Origin: Novosphingobium sp. SG751A
Lineage (GTDB): Bacteria; Pseudomonadota; Alphaproteobacteria; Sphingomonadales; Sphingomonadaceae
Length of the DNA stretch: 64,000 bases
Assembly (NCBI RefSeq): GCF_013149295.1
Contig: NZ_JABGCB010000003.1
Span: forward strand, 182,631 to 246,630
Direction: 5' to 3'
Shown: positions 8,343 through 17,946 of the stretch, piece by piece
How the letters are laid out: each line of letters begins with the position of its first letter
Position numbering within the stretch: position 1 is the stretch's first letter
Notes under the pieces: model-generated
The model's input: the letters and a program-made list of their open reading frames with translations, nothing else
What the model was told of the DNA's origin: nothing
Databases searched by the model: none
Program-made: the position numbers and the translations under genes

Positions 8343-9707
8343 TCAAGCCAAAAGCCGCCGCACAACTCCTCGATAGCGCTGCTCGATGCGCGGCCTATAG
8401 CGGTGGGCGCCTTCGCTCACCACCCTCTCGCCGCGACGCCAGACGCTGTCGATCGCGCAGCGGCCTGCGGCGAAAATCCAGCTGTCCAGAATATCCTCGT
8501 TGGTGCGATCAGCGAGTGAAGGATGGTCGGCAGTCAGCGTGAGGAAGTCGAGCGGCGCGCCGACAGCGAGGGTGCTGCTTGCTCCGAGGGCCTGCCCTCC
8601 TCCGGCAAGCGCGGTCGCAAAAACCCCGCCGCCCGTGCTCGCCCCCTGGCCGGTCGAGAGGCAATTACGCGCGCAGTCGGCCAGGCGCTGGCCGTATTCC
8701 AGCCACCTCAGTTCCTCGGTCGCATCGATGAGGATATTGGAATCGCTGCCGATACCATAGCGGCCGCCCGCAGACAGGAAGGGTCCGGCATTGAAGATTC
8801 CATCCCCGAGATTGGCTTCGGTGATTGGGCAAAGGCCCGCCACCGCACCTGTGGCCGCCAGCCTGCGCGCTTCATCGTCGGTCATGTGCGTCGCGTGAAC
8901 GAGGCACCATCGTTCGTCGACGGCGACAGTGTCGAGAAGCCACTCAACAGGGCGGACTCCCGTCGCGTGAACGCAGTCCTCGACCTCCCGAATCTGCTCG
9001 GCAATGTGGATATGCACCGGGCCGGTTGGGCTCATGGTGAGCAGGCGCTTCAACTCATCGGCCGTCACGGCGCGCAGGCTGTGCGGCGCAACGCCCACGA
9101 TGCCGTCTGGCAAAGTGGCTACCGCCGCGGCGGCCCCTTCCAAAAGGCGACCGAACTGCTCAAGGTCGCAGATGAAGCGCCTCTGGCCGAACTGGGGCGC
9201 GAGGCCGCCAAATCCCGAATGCGCATAAAAGACCGGCAAGAGCGTGAGCGCTATGCCCGTGTCATGAGCCGCGGCAACCAATGCCTCCGCCATGATCGCA
9301 AGGTTGGCATTCGCGATACCATCGATATCATGGTGCAGATAGTGGAACTCGCCGACCCTGGTGAAGCCGGATTCGAGCATCTCGATAAACGCGAGCGCTG
9401 CGATTGCCTGGAGATCCTCCGGGCGAATTCGGTCAACAAAACGGTACATCACGTCGCGCCACGTCCAGAAACTGTCGTCCGTGAGCCCTCTGCGCTCCGC
9501 TAGTCCCGCCATTCCGCGCTGAAAAGCGTGGCTGTGCAGGTTTGGCAGTCCCGGAATGCCGATTGTGTGACGCTCGTCGCCCGCGGATGCGGGGACTTCG
9601 ATCGCGATCGAAGCGCAGACCCCTCCCGTACAGACGATCCGGACGTCGCGAGCCCAACCGTCGGCGAGCAATATCTGCGAAAAGTGATGGGCCCGCTGTT
9701 GTGCCAT
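8343..9707 (-). CDS. hutF: Formimidoylglutamate deiminase HutF
   Basis: A 454-residue amidohydrolase that converts N-formimidoyl-L-glutamate to N-formyl-L-glutamate and ammonia, the fourth step of the five-step histidine pathway. Metal-binding landmarks are LPNLHSHAFQRGMAGLAERR, HIHIAEQIREVED, LVHATHMTDDE and GIGSDSNILIDATEELRWLE. The long N-terminal extension and the HutF-type AFQRGMAG segment separate it from HutI. It is divergent from hutI; two HutC-like palindromes lie in the 111-bp gap. Its presence with hutG shows that this organism uses the formylglutamate route and not the direct HutG formiminoglutamase route. Confidence 0.95.
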   Translation of the reverse strand: MAQQRAHHFSQILLADGWARDVRIVCTGGVCASIAIEVPASAGDERHTIGIPGLPNLHSHAFQRGMAGLAERRGLTDDSFWTWRDVMYRFVDRIRPEDLQAIAALAFIEMLESGFTRVGEFHYLHHDIDGIANANLAIMAEALVAAAHDTGIALTLLPVFYAHSGFGGLAPQFGQRRFICDLEQFGRLLEGAAAAVATLPDGIVGVAPHSLRAVTADELKRLLTMSPTGPVHIHIAEQIREVEDCVHATGVRPVEWLLDTVAVDERWCLVHATHMTDDEARRLAATGAVAGLCPITEANLGDGIFNAGPFLSAGGRYGIGSDSNILIDATEELRWLEYGQRLADCARNCLSTGQGASTGGGVFATALAGGGQALGASSTLAVGAPLDFLTLTADHPSLADRTNEDILDSWIFAAGRCAIDSVWRRGERVVSEGAHRYRPRIEQRYRGVVRRLLA

Positions 9708-9737
9708 CGCGCTGGCGCTCCGCTGTTGCTAATTATT

Positions 9738-9775
9738 ATGTCTATACATATTGACAGACTTTGATGTCTATACAT
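9738..9775. promoter_or_regulatory. Tandem HutC operators 2 and 3 (hutF-hutI intergenic)
   Basis: Two identical 12-mers, ATGTCTATACAT, occupy 9738-9749 and 9764-9775, 26 bp apart start to start. Each is an inverted repeat with ATGT/ACAT arms; the first extends to TATGT/ACATA. They lie 31 bp upstream of the hutF start and 44 bp upstream of the hutI start, well placed to repress both divergent promoters. Confidence 0.7.
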
Positions 9776-9818
9776 AATGTGCGTCGACGATCTGCGGAAT
9801 TTTTGAACAAGGGCGACC

Positions 9819-11015
9819 ATGCGCTGCGATACAGTGTGGACCGACGCCAATTTGGCGACGATGATACCCGGGCAGGTTCCCGTGGAAGACGGACTCATCG
9901 CGGCCAGCGACGGCCGCATCCTGTACGCGGGCCCCGCCGAGGGCAGCCCGAGCTGGGAGGCGGACACCACCGTTAATTGCGATGGCCGCTGGATCACGCC
10001 CGGCCTGATCGACTGCCACACGCACCTCGTGCATGGGGGAGATCGCGCGCACGAATTCGAAATGCGGCTGGCTGGCGCGACCTATGAAGAGATTGCGCTC
10101 GCGGGCGGCGGAATCGTCTCAACGATGCGCGCGACAAGGGGCTCGAGCGAACAGGATCTCGTTCGATCAGCCCTTCCGCGAGTCGATGCGCTAATCGCCG
10201 AGGGCGTAACGACTGTCGAAATCAAGTCCGGCTACGGACTTACGCTCGACGTCGAGCGGCGAATGCTGCTGGCCGCGCGCCGCATCTCTGCTGAACGGCA
10301 AGTGACGGTTCAGAAGACGTTCCTCGGCGCCCATGCCCTGCCACCCGAGTTCGCCGGCAACGCCGACGGTTATATCAAGTTGGTCGCTGACCTCATGATC
10401 CCGATCCTCGCCGATGAAGGCCTCGTTGATACCGTCGATGCATTTTGCGAGGGAATCGGCTTTACCCCCGAGCAGGTCGATCACGTCTTCCGCGCGGCCA
10501 CGGTACGCGGCCTGCCGGTCAAGCTCCATGCCGAACAGCTCTCCAACCGGCACGGCGCCACTTTGGCGGCGCGCTATGGCGCCCTGTCCGCAGATCATCT
10601 CGAGCATCTCGACGATGCCGGCGTCGCAGCGATGGCGCAGGCCGGAACGGTTGCCACGCTGCTCCCGGGCGCCTTCTACTTCGTTCGGGAGCAAAAGCGG
10701 CCACCGATCGAGGCCCTTCGTGCGGCCGGCGTCCCGATTGCCATTGCCACCGACAGCAATCCGGGGACCTCGCCGCTCACGTCCATTTTGCTGGCGATGA
10801 ACATGGCGGCGACGCTGTTCCGCCTGACCGTCGATGAATGCCTCGCCGGTGTCACCCGCAACGCGGCACGTGCGCTGGGTCTCCATGCCGACGTCGGCAC
10901 GCTCGAGGCCGGCAAAAGCTGTGATCTCGCCATTTGGGAGGTCGAGCGTCCTGCTGAGCTTGTCTACCGACTGGGGTTCAACCCGCTCCATGCGCGCATC
11001 TGGAGGGGTCATTGA
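9819..11015 (+). CDS. hutI: Imidazolonepropionase HutI
   Basis: A 398-residue amidohydrolase that opens the ring of 4-imidazolone-5-propionate to give N-formimidoyl-L-glutamate. Family residues are clear: [60 protein letters not shown] and [11 protein letters not shown]. The ATG at 9819 has AAGGGCG just upstream. It is the first gene of a compact five-gene operon. Its stop overlaps the TTG start of hutH, so translation is probably coupled. Confidence 0.96.
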   Translation: MRCDTVWTDANLATMIPGQVPVEDGLIAASDGRILYAGPAEGSPSWEADTTVNCDGRWITPGLIDCHTHLVHGGDRAHEFEMRLAGATYEEIALAGGGIVSTMRATRGSSEQDLVRSALPRVDALIAEGVTTVEIKSGYGLTLDVERRMLLAARRISAERQVTVQKTFLGAHALPPEFAGNADGYIKLVADLMIPILADEGLVDTVDAFCEGIGFTPEQVDHVFRAATVRGLPVKLHAEQLSNRHGATLAARYGALSADHLEHLDDAGVAAMAQAGTVATLLPGAFYFVREQKRPPIEALRAAGVPIAIATDSNPGTSPLTSILLAMNMAATLFRLTVDECLAGVTRNAARALGLHADVGTLEAGKSCDLAIWEVERPAELVYRLGFNPLHARIWRGH

Positions 11016-12541
11016 CACATATTATCCTGAACGCCGGTGCGGTCTCTTTCGCCGACTGGCGAGCTATCTATCGCGGTGCCACCGCCACGCTCGACCCGTG
11101 CTTCGACGCTCGGATCAGCGAGGGGGCAGCGGCAGTGTCGCGCATCCTCGCACGCGGTGAGCCCGTCTACGGCATCAACACGGGCTTTGGAAAATTGGCC
11201 AGCGTCCGCATCGGAGACGAGGATCTCACAACTCTTCAGCGTAATATCGTGCTGAGCCATGCCGCAGGGACCGGCGACCCTTCGCCGATGGCGGTGGTCC
11301 GCCTGATGATGGCGCTCAAGGTCGCCAGCCTCGCCCAAGGCGCGTCGGGCATCCGGCCCGCGACGATCGCGCTGCTCCAGGCGATGCTGCAGCACGGGCT
11401 GACGCCGGTCGTGCCGTGCCAGGGATCGGTCGGTGCGAGCGGCGATCTCGCGCCCCTATCGCATATGACCGCGGCGATGATCGGGGCCGGCGAGATCTAT
11501 GTCGACGAAGAGCGTCGGCCGGCCGAGGCGGCGTTACGAGACGCGGGGCTAGCGCCAATCGAGCTGGGCCCGAAGGAAGGCCTTGCCCTGCTGAACGGTA
11601 CGCAATTCTCCACGGCCAATGCCTTGGCAGGTTTGTTCGAAGCTGAAATCCTTTTTCAGACCGCGCTCGTCACGGGTGCGCTATCGACCGAGGCCGCGAA
11701 AGGCACCGATGCACCGTTCGACGCGCGGATCCATCGCCTGCGGGGCCATGCCGGCCAACTCGCAGTCGGGGAAGCGCTGCGGCAGTTGATGCTGGGGTCG
11801 GCGATCCGTGCCTCGCACCGTGATGACGATCCGCGCGTCCAAGACCCTTATTGCCTGCGGTGCCAGCCCCAAGTCATGGGCGCGGCGCTCGATATTCTGC
11901 GTCAAGCCGCAACCACGTTGCTCATCGAGGCAAATGGCGTGTCGGACAACCCACTCATCTTTCCGGAGACCGATGAGGCGCTGTCGGGCGGCAATTTTCA
12001 TGCCGAGCCGGTCGCCTTCGCCGCCGACATCATAGCCATGGCGATCTGCGAGATCGGCTCGATCGCGGAACGTCGCATCGCGATGTTGGTCGACCCAGCT
12101 CTGTCGGCATTGCCCGCTTTTCTTACCCCCAAGCCCGGGCTCAATTCGGGATTCATGATCCCGCAGGTGACCGCGGCAGCCCTCGTCTCGGAGAATAAGC
12201 AGCGCGCCTATCCGGCGAGCGTCGACTCCATTCCGACATCCGCCAATCAGGAAGACCATGTGTCGATGGCGGCCCATGGTGCGCGGCGTCTGCTCCCTAT
12301 GGCCGAAAACGCATCGGCGGTCATCGCGATCGAGCTTCTCGCTGCCTGTCAGGGCATTGATTTCCACGCGCCGCTATCGTCGAGCGATGACCTCGATAAG
12401 GTGCGCCGGCTGCTGCGTCGATCGGTGCCGATGCTCGATGACGACCGCTACTTCCATCCAGAAATGGAGACGGCCAACCGCCTCGTCCGGTCGGGCGCGG
12501 TCATCTCGCAGGTCGCTGTCGAGCTTCCGGGCGTCGTGTGA
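11012..12541 (+). CDS. hutH: Histidine ammonia-lyase HutH
   Basis: A 509-residue lyase that removes ammonia from L-histidine to give trans-urocanate, the entry step. The Ala142-Ser143-Gly144 triad in [14 protein letters not shown] forms the MIO prosthetic group. [12 protein letters not shown] and [15 protein letters not shown] are further landmarks. The start is an unusual TTG at 11012 that overlaps the hutI stop in TTGA, behind a strong GGAGGGG site in the end of hutI. The 3' end overlaps hutG in GTGA. The product urocanate is also the expected inducer that relieves HutC. Confidence 0.96.
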   Translation: MTHIILNAGAVSFADWRAIYRGATATLDPCFDARISEGAAAVSRILARGEPVYGINTGFGKLASVRIGDEDLTTLQRNIVLSHAAGTGDPSPMAVVRLMMALKVASLAQGASGIRPATIALLQAMLQHGLTPVVPCQGSVGASGDLAPLSHMTAAMIGAGEIYVDEERRPAEAALRDAGLAPIELGPKEGLALLNGTQFSTANALAGLFEAEILFQTALVTGALSTEAAKGTDAPFDARIHRLRGHAGQLAVGEALRQLMLGSAIRASHRDDDPRVQDPYCLRCQPQVMGAALDILRQAATTLLIEANGVSDNPLIFPETDEALSGGNFHAEPVAFAADIIAMAICEIGSIAERRIAMLVDPALSALPAFLTPKPGLNSGFMIPQVTAAALVSENKQRAYPASVDSIPTSANQEDHVSMAAHGARRLLPMAENASAVIAIELLAACQGIDFHAPLSSSDDLDKVRRLLRRSVPMLDDDRYFHPEMETANRLVRSGAVISQVAVELPGVV

Positions 12542-13347
12542 CCGCCTGGCTCGATATCATAAGGGGCGACGCACCACTCGTCGTCGCCTTTCCGCACACG
12601 GGGACCGACATCCCAGGGGAGCTGGAAGACGGTTTCGTCTCGCCCTGGCTGGCGCGCAAGGACGCCGACTGGTGGGTGAACGAACTCTACGGCTTTGCCG
12701 CAGCGATGGGCGCGACCATGGTGCGCACCCGATTGGCGCGCACCGTCATCGACTGCAATCGCGATCCCTCGGGTGCCTCTCTCTATCCAGGGCAAGCCAC
12801 CACCGGCCTGTGTCCGACCGAGAGCTTCGATGGAGAGCCTCTCTATCGCAGTGAAACACCGAGACCGGCAGAAATTGAGCGTCGGCTTAAGACCTATTTT
12901 GAACCCTATCATCAAGCGATCTCCGCCGAGTTAGCGCGGTTGCGCGCGCGCCATGACCATGTGGTGCTCTACGATGCGCATTCCATCCGCAGCCGCATTC
13001 CGCGCCTGTTCGAAGGGGAACTGCCGTATTTCAATGTCGGCACTTTCGCTGGTCGATCCTGTGATCCCCGGCTGACCGAAGCGGTGCAGTCCGCCTGTTC
13101 GGACAGCGGACTAAGCTACGTTATCAACGGCCGCTTCCAGGGCGGGTGGACAACCCGCCATTATGGTCAGCCCGAAATCGGTATTCATGCGATCCAGATG
13201 GAAGTCGCCCAACGCGGCTATATGCGAGAGCCGCCTGCGCCAACCGCCGATAGCTGGCCAACGCCTCTCGATCCAGCGGCGCCGATCGCGCCCTCCCTCC
13301 GGGAGATTCTCGAACATTGCATTTCATTTGCGAAAGGACGCTCATGA
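12538..13347 (+). CDS. hutG: N-formylglutamate deformylase HutG
   Basis: A 269-residue N-formylglutamate amidohydrolase that releases formate and L-glutamate in the last step of the pathway. It shows [13 protein letters not shown] near the N terminus, [34 protein letters not shown] and the late [16 protein letters not shown] segment followed by an [14 protein letters not shown] block, all typical of the FGase family. It starts with GTG inside the hutH stop (GTGA) and ends in the hutU start (ATGA). It pairs with hutF, as expected in the five-step route. Confidence 0.95.
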   Translation: MTAWLDIIRGDAPLVVAFPHTGTDIPGELEDGFVSPWLARKDADWWVNELYGFAAAMGATMVRTRLARTVIDCNRDPSGASLYPGQATTGLCPTESFDGEPLYRSETPRPAEIERRLKTYFEPYHQAISAELARLRARHDHVVLYDAHSIRSRIPRLFEGELPYFNVGTFAGRSCDPRLTEAVQSACSDSGLSYVINGRFQGGWTTRHYGQPEIGIHAIQMEVAQRGYMREPPAPTADSWPTPLDPAAPIAPSLREILEHCISFAKGRS

Positions 13348-15011
13348 CTCGCCTCGACAACAGCCGCGATATTCGACCGGCGACCGGAAATGATCTCACC
13401 GCGAAAAGCTGGCTGACCGAAGCGCCGGTGCGGATGCTGATGAATAACCTCCATCCCGACGTCGCCGAACGGCCCGAGGAACTGGTCGTATATGGCAGCA
13501 TCGGCCGGGCGGCGCGCGACTGGGAAAGCTATGACAAGATCATCGAGACCCTGCGGCGGCTGGAGGATGACGAGACCCTGCTGGTCCAGTCGGGCAAGCC
13601 GGTCGGCGTGTTCAGGACGCACCCCGACGCACCGCGCGTGTTGATCGCCAATTCCAACCTCGTGCCCAAATGGGCCAATTGGGAGCATTTCGACGAGCTC
13701 GATCGGAAGGGTCTGGCGATGTATGGTCAGATGACCGCTGGGTCCTGGATCTACATTGGCACGCAGGGCATCGTTCAGGGCACCTACGAAACCTTTGTCG
13801 AGATGGGCCGCCAGCACTATGGTGGCGACCTCGCGGGCCGCTGGCTGCTGACCGCCGGTCTAGGTGGCATGGGTGGCGCGCAGCCGCTCGCCGCGGTGAT
13901 GGCGGGCGCGTCATGCATAGCCATCGAATGCCAACCGAGCCGCATCGAGATGCGGCTGCGCACGGGTTATCTCGACAAGAGCGCGACGACGATCGACGAG
14001 GCGCTCGATCTCCTCGAGAATGCCAGGCGCGCGGCAGCCCCGGTGTCGATTGGATTGCTCGGCAACGCTGCCGAACTGCTACCCGAGATGTTTTCACGCG
14101 GTATCAGGCCCGATCTGCTGACCGATCAGACCTCCGCGCATGATCCGGTCAATGGATATCTGCCGGCCGGTTGGTCGCTCAATCGCTGGCTATCCGAACG
14201 CGAAAAGGACCCCGACCTTGTCAAGCGCGCCGCGAAGGCGTCAATGGCGACCCATGTGCAGGCGATGCTGAACTTCCGCGCTGCGGGCGTCCCGACCGTC
14301 GATTATGGTAACAACATCCGCCAGATGGCGTTCGACGAGGGTGTCACGCACGCCTTTGATTTCCCGGGCTTTGTCCCGGCCTATATCCGACCGCTCTTCT
14401 GCCGCGGCATCGGCCCGTTCCGCTGGGCGGCGCTCTCGGGCGATCCCGACGACATCTACAAGACAGACGCCAAGGTGAAGGAACTGCTGCCCGACAATGT
14501 GCATCTCCACCGCTGGCTCGATATGGCGCGCGAGCGTATCCAGTTTCAGGGTCTGCCCGCTCGCATCTGCTGGGTCGGCCTAGGTGACCGCCATCGCCTT
14601 GGCCTCGCGTTCAACGAGATGGTGGCGAAGGGTGAGTTGAAGGCTCCCGTCGTCATCGGCCGCGACCATCTCGACAGCGGCTCGGTTGCCAGCCCCAATC
14701 GCGAGACCGAGGCGATGAAGGACGGCAGCGACGCTGTCTCGGACTGGCCGCTGCTCAATGCACTTTTAAACACCGCGTCGGGCGCCACATGGGTGTCGTT
14801 GCACCATGGTGGAGGCGTAGGCATGGGTTACTCTCAGCATAGCGGCATGGTGATCGTCGCTGACGGCACTGAGGCTGCAGCGAAACGGTTGGAGCGGGTG
14901 CTTTGGAATGATCCTGCAACGGGAGTGATGCGTCATGCCGATGCCGGCTACGAAATCGCGATCCAGTGCGCACAAAGCACGGGCTTAGATTTGCCAGCGA
15001 TCATCGAGTGA
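13344..15011 (+). CDS. hutU: Urocanate hydratase HutU
   Basis: A 555-residue urocanase that hydrates urocanate to 4-imidazolone-5-propionate using bound NAD. The NAD-binding segment [20 protein letters not shown] is present, as are [18 protein letters not shown] and [14 protein letters not shown]. The ATG at 13344 overlaps the hutG stop and gives the normal family length. The last base of its TGA is the first base of the hutD ATG. Confidence 0.96.
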   Translation: MTRLDNSRDIRPATGNDLTAKSWLTEAPVRMLMNNLHPDVAERPEELVVYGSIGRAARDWESYDKIIETLRRLEDDETLLVQSGKPVGVFRTHPDAPRVLIANSNLVPKWANWEHFDELDRKGLAMYGQMTAGSWIYIGTQGIVQGTYETFVEMGRQHYGGDLAGRWLLTAGLGGMGGAQPLAAVMAGASCIAIECQPSRIEMRLRTGYLDKSATTIDEALDLLENARRAAAPVSIGLLGNAAELLPEMFSRGIRPDLLTDQTSAHDPVNGYLPAGWSLNRWLSEREKDPDLVKRAAKASMATHVQAMLNFRAAGVPTVDYGNNIRQMAFDEGVTHAFDFPGFVPAYIRPLFCRGIGPFRWAALSGDPDDIYKTDAKVKELLPDNVHLHRWLDMARERIQFQGLPARICWVGLGDRHRLGLAFNEMVAKGELKAPVVIGRDHLDSGSVASPNRETEAMKDGSDAVSDWPLLNALLNTASGATWVSLHHGGGVGMGYSQHSGMVIVADGTEAAAKRLERVLWNDPATGVMRHADAGYEIAIQCAQSTGLDLPAIIE

Positions 15012-15661
15012 TGGAGATTCTACGCGCGGTTGATCGTGCCGCAGTACCTTGGAAGAACGGTGCTGGCGTTACCCGTGAGGTTTGTGCGGATATTGAAGCT
15101 GACGGGTTCGATTTTGGTTGGCGGCTTAGCACCGCCGACGTGTGTAGCAATGGGCCATTTTCAAGGTTTTCCGGTGTTGACCGCCATCTTGCCGTCCTAG
15201 AGGGCCGGATGCGGTTAAAAATTGACCAGGAACACCCGATCGAATTAGCCGCAAGTTCACCGCCTAAATCATTTGTCGGTGAGGCTGAGACCTCAGCCGC
15301 AGTGCTCGAACCAGTCGTCGATCTTAATCTAATGATTCGACGAGACAGCTATCGCGGCGCGCTGGAAAGAAAAAGAATAGAGCGCGCGATTGAAGTGGGC
15401 GATCAGGACAGCACCCTTGTCATTTTTGCAATCGAGGCAGTTGGCGTGTCGGGGAGCAAGCTGGCACGATGGGACGCCGTTCGACTTGAACGGGGAGAAA
15501 CCGCTGTGATCGAACCGACCACCAAGCAGGTCCAAGTTATCATAGCTCGAATCTGGCCGATCCGTCCTGTGGGCGGAGGTGAATATGGTGACGTAAGCGT
15601 TGCGTCTCGCGACGTTGCGGCCGCACTGCTGTTCGTCGGCAAACGAAAACCTGAAGGTTGA
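15011..15661 (+). CDS. hutD: HutD-family protein
   Basis: A 216-residue cupin-like HutD/Ves-family protein, a common extra member of hut operons in proteobacteria; in pseudomonads HutD is proposed to act as a governor of urocanate levels. The family start VPWKNGAGVTREVC, followed by FDFGWRLSTADV and HLAVLEGRMRL, is present. The ATG overlaps the hutU stop. It is the last clear gene of the operon. An odd detail is its C-terminal SRDVAAALLF segment, which recurs in two small unknown proteins of this window. Confidence 0.85.
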   Translation: MEILRAVDRAAVPWKNGAGVTREVCADIEADGFDFGWRLSTADVCSNGPFSRFSGVDRHLAVLEGRMRLKIDQEHPIELAASSPPKSFVGEAETSAAVLEPVVDLNLMIRRDSYRGALERKRIERAIEVGDQDSTLVIFAIEAVGVSGSKLARWDAVRLERGETAVIEPTTKQVQVIIARIWPIRPVGGGEYGDVSVASRDVAAALLFVGKRKPEG

Positions 15662-15744
15662 ACGGGGCGGCGATCGCGCTCGTCGTTGCCATCGAGTTGG
15701 CGCTCAGCGAGGAAGGAATATCTGGGTGCTATCGGACTGGTCGT

Positions 15745-16119
15745 GTGGTGAGAGAACGCAAAACGCTGACGGAGATACGAATATCAGAAGCCTATTACTC
15801 ATTTGAGTATCTGCCGGAGGTAAACCTACTCAAGGTGATATTTCGGGGCTTCTGGCAGGTTGAGACTGTAAGTCTCTACATCTCAGATCGTAATCGTGCT
15901 CTAGGTAGAATGGTGGCTGCTGGATCTAGGAGAGATTGCATTCGGCTCCTCATCGATCGACGCGACCAGCCCGCTCAGTCGAAGACGGTGGTTGATAGAC
16001 TCGAGGCTGAGCTTTTTGAGCACGGCGGAGATCCGTTGAGTACCGCGATCCTTGTATCCGCCGTGCTCGTGAAGCGGCAGGCTGAACGGATAAGCGCGGC
16101 CACTTGGTTGGCAGTATAA
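15745..16119 (+). CDS. Small unknown protein, 3' end replaced at a junction
   Basis: An ORF downstream of hutD on the same strand. The frame opens at 15658, but a GTG at 15745 or 15748 is more natural and leaves about 124 residues. It contains EAYYSFEYLPEVNLLKVIF, FRGFWQVETVSLYISDRNRA and SRRDCIRLLIDRRDQ, which reads like a small alpha/beta protein related to STAS/SpoIIAA-like sphingomonad proteins; this family link is weak. The natural C terminus is probably lost. From 16092 the DNA matches the opposite strand of a conjugation gene, so the last nine or so residues are foreign. Expression and function are unknown. Confidence 0.45.
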   Translation: MVRERKTLTEIRISEAYYSFEYLPEVNLLKVIFRGFWQVETVSLYISDRNRALGRMVAAGSRRDCIRLLIDRRDQPAQSKTVVDRLEAELFEHGGDPLSTAILVSAVLVKRQAERISAATWLAV

Positions 16120-16289
16120 GGCAGCCACAGTGAGCCCGCACCCTGCCGGATCCATCCTCGAATTGAGAACGGCTCACCTTGGACAGCGGCGATGTGCCGC
16201 AAATGTCCGACTGCCGGCGCAAGCGTGCCGAGAATGCTGGCGAGCATCCGCTCCCCTCCCTCTTCGAAGTAACGGGCGGCAGGCGTCAC
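16092..16289 (-). pseudogene. Internal fragment of a TraD-like coupling protein gene
   Basis: The minus strand encodes about 66 residues that align without gaps to the middle of the TraD-like protein at 48-49.8 kb: AARYFEEGGERMLASILGT matches AARFFEEGGERMLASILGT, and SIRGWIRQGAGSLWLPYTAN matches SIRQWVRTGSGSLWMPYNAN. Similarity starts near 16289 and stops abruptly at 16092. There is no start codon context and no ATPase motif. It is a relic of a second, divergent conjugation module rather than a copy of the one present. Confidence 0.8.
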
Positions 16290-16298
16290 CGCATCAGT

Positions 16299-16514
16299 TC
16301 AGGACGGAGAATCAGGCTCAATCATATTCAGCGCTTCGATGGCGTGGTCGAGATAGTTGACGACCATCTCCTCGTCGGGCCGATCGAGCAGTCGACGAGC
16401 GATTTGAATAAGCCGTTCGGCCTCGCTGCGGCGTTCGGCGACGGTGAGCGGCAGGTTGGGCATGAGAAGTTCCGTGATCGGTGGCGATACGTCCGACTCA
16501 TAACGAATAGGCAC
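16299..16514 (-). CDS. Small protein of unknown function (71 aa), divergent from XRE regulator
   Basis: A 71-residue acidic, helix-prone protein starting with GTG at 16514 behind an AGGAA site. It contains LTVAERRSEAERLIQIARRL and EMVVNYLDHAIEALNMIE. It is divergent from a small XRE-type repressor gene and its start codon lies inside the 29-bp inverted repeat described next, so the two genes probably form one autoregulated pair. I recognise no family; a role as a partner or target of the repressor is inferred from layout. Confidence 0.6.
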   Translation of the reverse strand: MPIRYESDVSPPITELLMPNLPLTVAERRSEAERLIQIARRLLDRPDEEMVVNYLDHAIEALNMIEPDSPS

Positions 16515-16538
16515 GATCGTTCCTAGAATGATCGTGCC
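16510..16538. promoter_or_regulatory. Operator-like inverted repeat between small gene and XRE gene
   Basis: GGCACGATC at 16510-16518 and its exact complement GATCGTGCC at 16530-16538 are separated by 11 bp. The left arm contains the GTG start of the minus-strand gene and the right arm lies 21 bp before the XRE gene ATG. A repressor bound here would block both genes. Confidence 0.6.
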
Positions 16539-16559
16539 GACGCTGTGATCAGATGGCGG

Positions 16560-16790
16560 ATGGATCTCAAGGTAACATTATCGACCAACCTTCGGCGAAT
16601 TCGCAATGAGACGGGACGTACCCAGGAGGAAATGGCACACGTGCTCGGCATTAGCTTGCGCTATCTTGGTTCCATCGAGCGAAACAAGGTGTCGCCGAGC
16701 GTGACACTCCTCGGACAATTTGCGGCGGCGCTTGGAATTAGCGCTTGCGATTTGATTACGCCGGTGAAAGTCAGTCGCGGGAAGCCTTAG
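16560..16790 (+). CDS. XRE-family helix-turn-helix regulator
   Basis: A 76-residue single-domain Cro/C1-type regulator. The helix-turn-helix spans most of the protein: NLRRIRNETGRTQEEMAHVL, then GISLRYLGSIERNKVSPSV and LLGQFAAALGI. The ATG at 16560 is preferred over an upstream GTG at 16545. It diverges from the 71-residue gene with a perfect 9-bp-arm inverted repeat between them, and its 3' end overlaps the convergent LysR gene by 20 bp. Autorepression is the simplest reading. Confidence 0.85.
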   Translation: MDLKVTLSTNLRRIRNETGRTQEEMAHVLGISLRYLGSIERNKVSPSVTLLGQFAAALGISACDLITPVKVSRGKP

Positions 16791-17781
16791 AGACAGACGG
16801 CTGGGCAGCGGATGCGTGCTTTCGTACGCAGGCTAGCAATCGGTGACGCAGCGGATTTCGGTCATCCTTTGGCCAGACAGCGTCGATGCCCACAGCGGCG
16901 TTTTCGTCAACGATTGGGCGGAACGCGATACCATCGCGTGGCACCGTCGCTGACGCCAGCGTGATTGCCGCACCAAGACCGAGTCGGACCATCTCGATGA
17001 GCGCGCTCCGTGAGACGTCGTGAAGTTCGCATTCGAGCGCCTGGTCTCCCGCTCGTGAGGTCACTGCACGATAGGCGGACAGATCTCCCTGATGAGCACG
17101 CAGGAGGATCGGAAGTGATGACAGGTCCGCCCAACGAAGATTCTCATTTGCAGCGAGCGGGTGATCGTCCCGTATCCCGACGACCAGTGGTTCCTCCCAA
17201 AGTCGCTCCTTGACGACGGCTCCGCCCGTCAGTTCGGGGAGCAGTGCGGTGAACGTAATGTCCAGAATTCTCTCGTTCAGTTGCCGGTGCAACTCGCCGG
17301 GTGCGGCTTCGACGAAGCGGAGTTGCACGCCGGGGCAGGACTGGTGAAATTCGACGATACCAGCACTGAGTGGGCTTGAGGTAAGCCCCGGATAGAAGCC
17401 GATGGTCAGAGAACCTGTCATGCTCTGAGCCGTGGCGAGAGCACGGCTGATCTGTCGGTCGACAGTGAAAAGCAGCAATTTCACTGTCGGTAAAACAGCC
17501 CGTCCGATTGGGGTCAAAGCTACTGGTGTGCCACGCCGCCGCTCGAACAGGTCGCCGCCGTATAACTCTTCGAGCCTGGCGATGGTCTGACTGACAGCGG
17601 GCTGGCTGACGCCCAGCTGCCGGGCAGCCTCGGCAAAGCTTCGGGTTTCTGAAACCTTCAAAAAAGTCTCGAGCTGACGAAAATCAGGACGATTTGTAGA
17701 GCGAACGCGGTGATTTCGTGCACGCAGTGCTGTCCGCGAGGCTTGATTTTCAGAGTTACTCACTTTCAATCGATGAACCAA
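16771..17781 (-). CDS. LysR-family transcriptional regulator
   Basis: A LysR-type regulator of up to 336 residues. The winged helix is clear (FAEAARQLGVSQPAVSQTIA, then RLEELYGGDLFERRRG), followed by the usual effector domain with GSLTIGFYPGL at its start. About 30 residues precede the HTH, which is long for the family, so the true start may be the GTG at 17763 or lie later; no start has a good ribosome site. Neighbours are small genes and no obvious target enzyme gene stands beside it. Its C terminus overlaps the XRE gene tail to tail. Confidence 0.82.
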   Translation of the reverse strand: MVHRLKVSNSENQASRTALRARNHRVRSTNRPDFRQLETFLKVSETRSFAEAARQLGVSQPAVSQTIARLEELYGGDLFERRRGTPVALTPIGRAVLPTVKLLLFTVDRQISRALATAQSMTGSLTIGFYPGLTSSPLSAGIVEFHQSCPGVQLRFVEAAPGELHRQLNERILDITFTALLPELTGGAVVKERLWEEPLVVGIRDDHPLAANENLRWADLSSLPILLRAHQGDLSAYRAVTSRAGDQALECELHDVSRSALIEMVRLGLGAAITLASATVPRDGIAFRPIVDENAAVGIDAVWPKDDRNPLRHRLLACVRKHASAAQPSVSKASRD

Positions 17782-17946
17782 ACCTTAGCCGCTACCCGAT
17801 CCTTCAAATCGAACGGATGTGGAGTTTCCTGCAGCGACAATGTGTCAAGTGAGAGCGTGCGGCCGCAACGGCGGCTTTTCATAGCGCGCCTCACCTCGTT
17901 CCCTCCGATTCAGCGAACAGTCCTCGCTTAGTGATTGAGGGTACGA

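Noticed and set aside
8523..9503. Open plus-strand frame of 326 codons opposite hutF
   Set aside because: Antisense to an intact HutF with all metal motifs; typical artefact of GC-rich codon bias.
11681..12367. Open minus-strand frame of 228 codons opposite hutH
   Set aside because: It overlaps the well-supported HutH coding region and has no family features.
17710..17931. 73-codon plus-strand frame with ATG start
   Set aside because: It overlaps the start of the LysR gene on the other strand, has no ribosome site and resembles nothing known.
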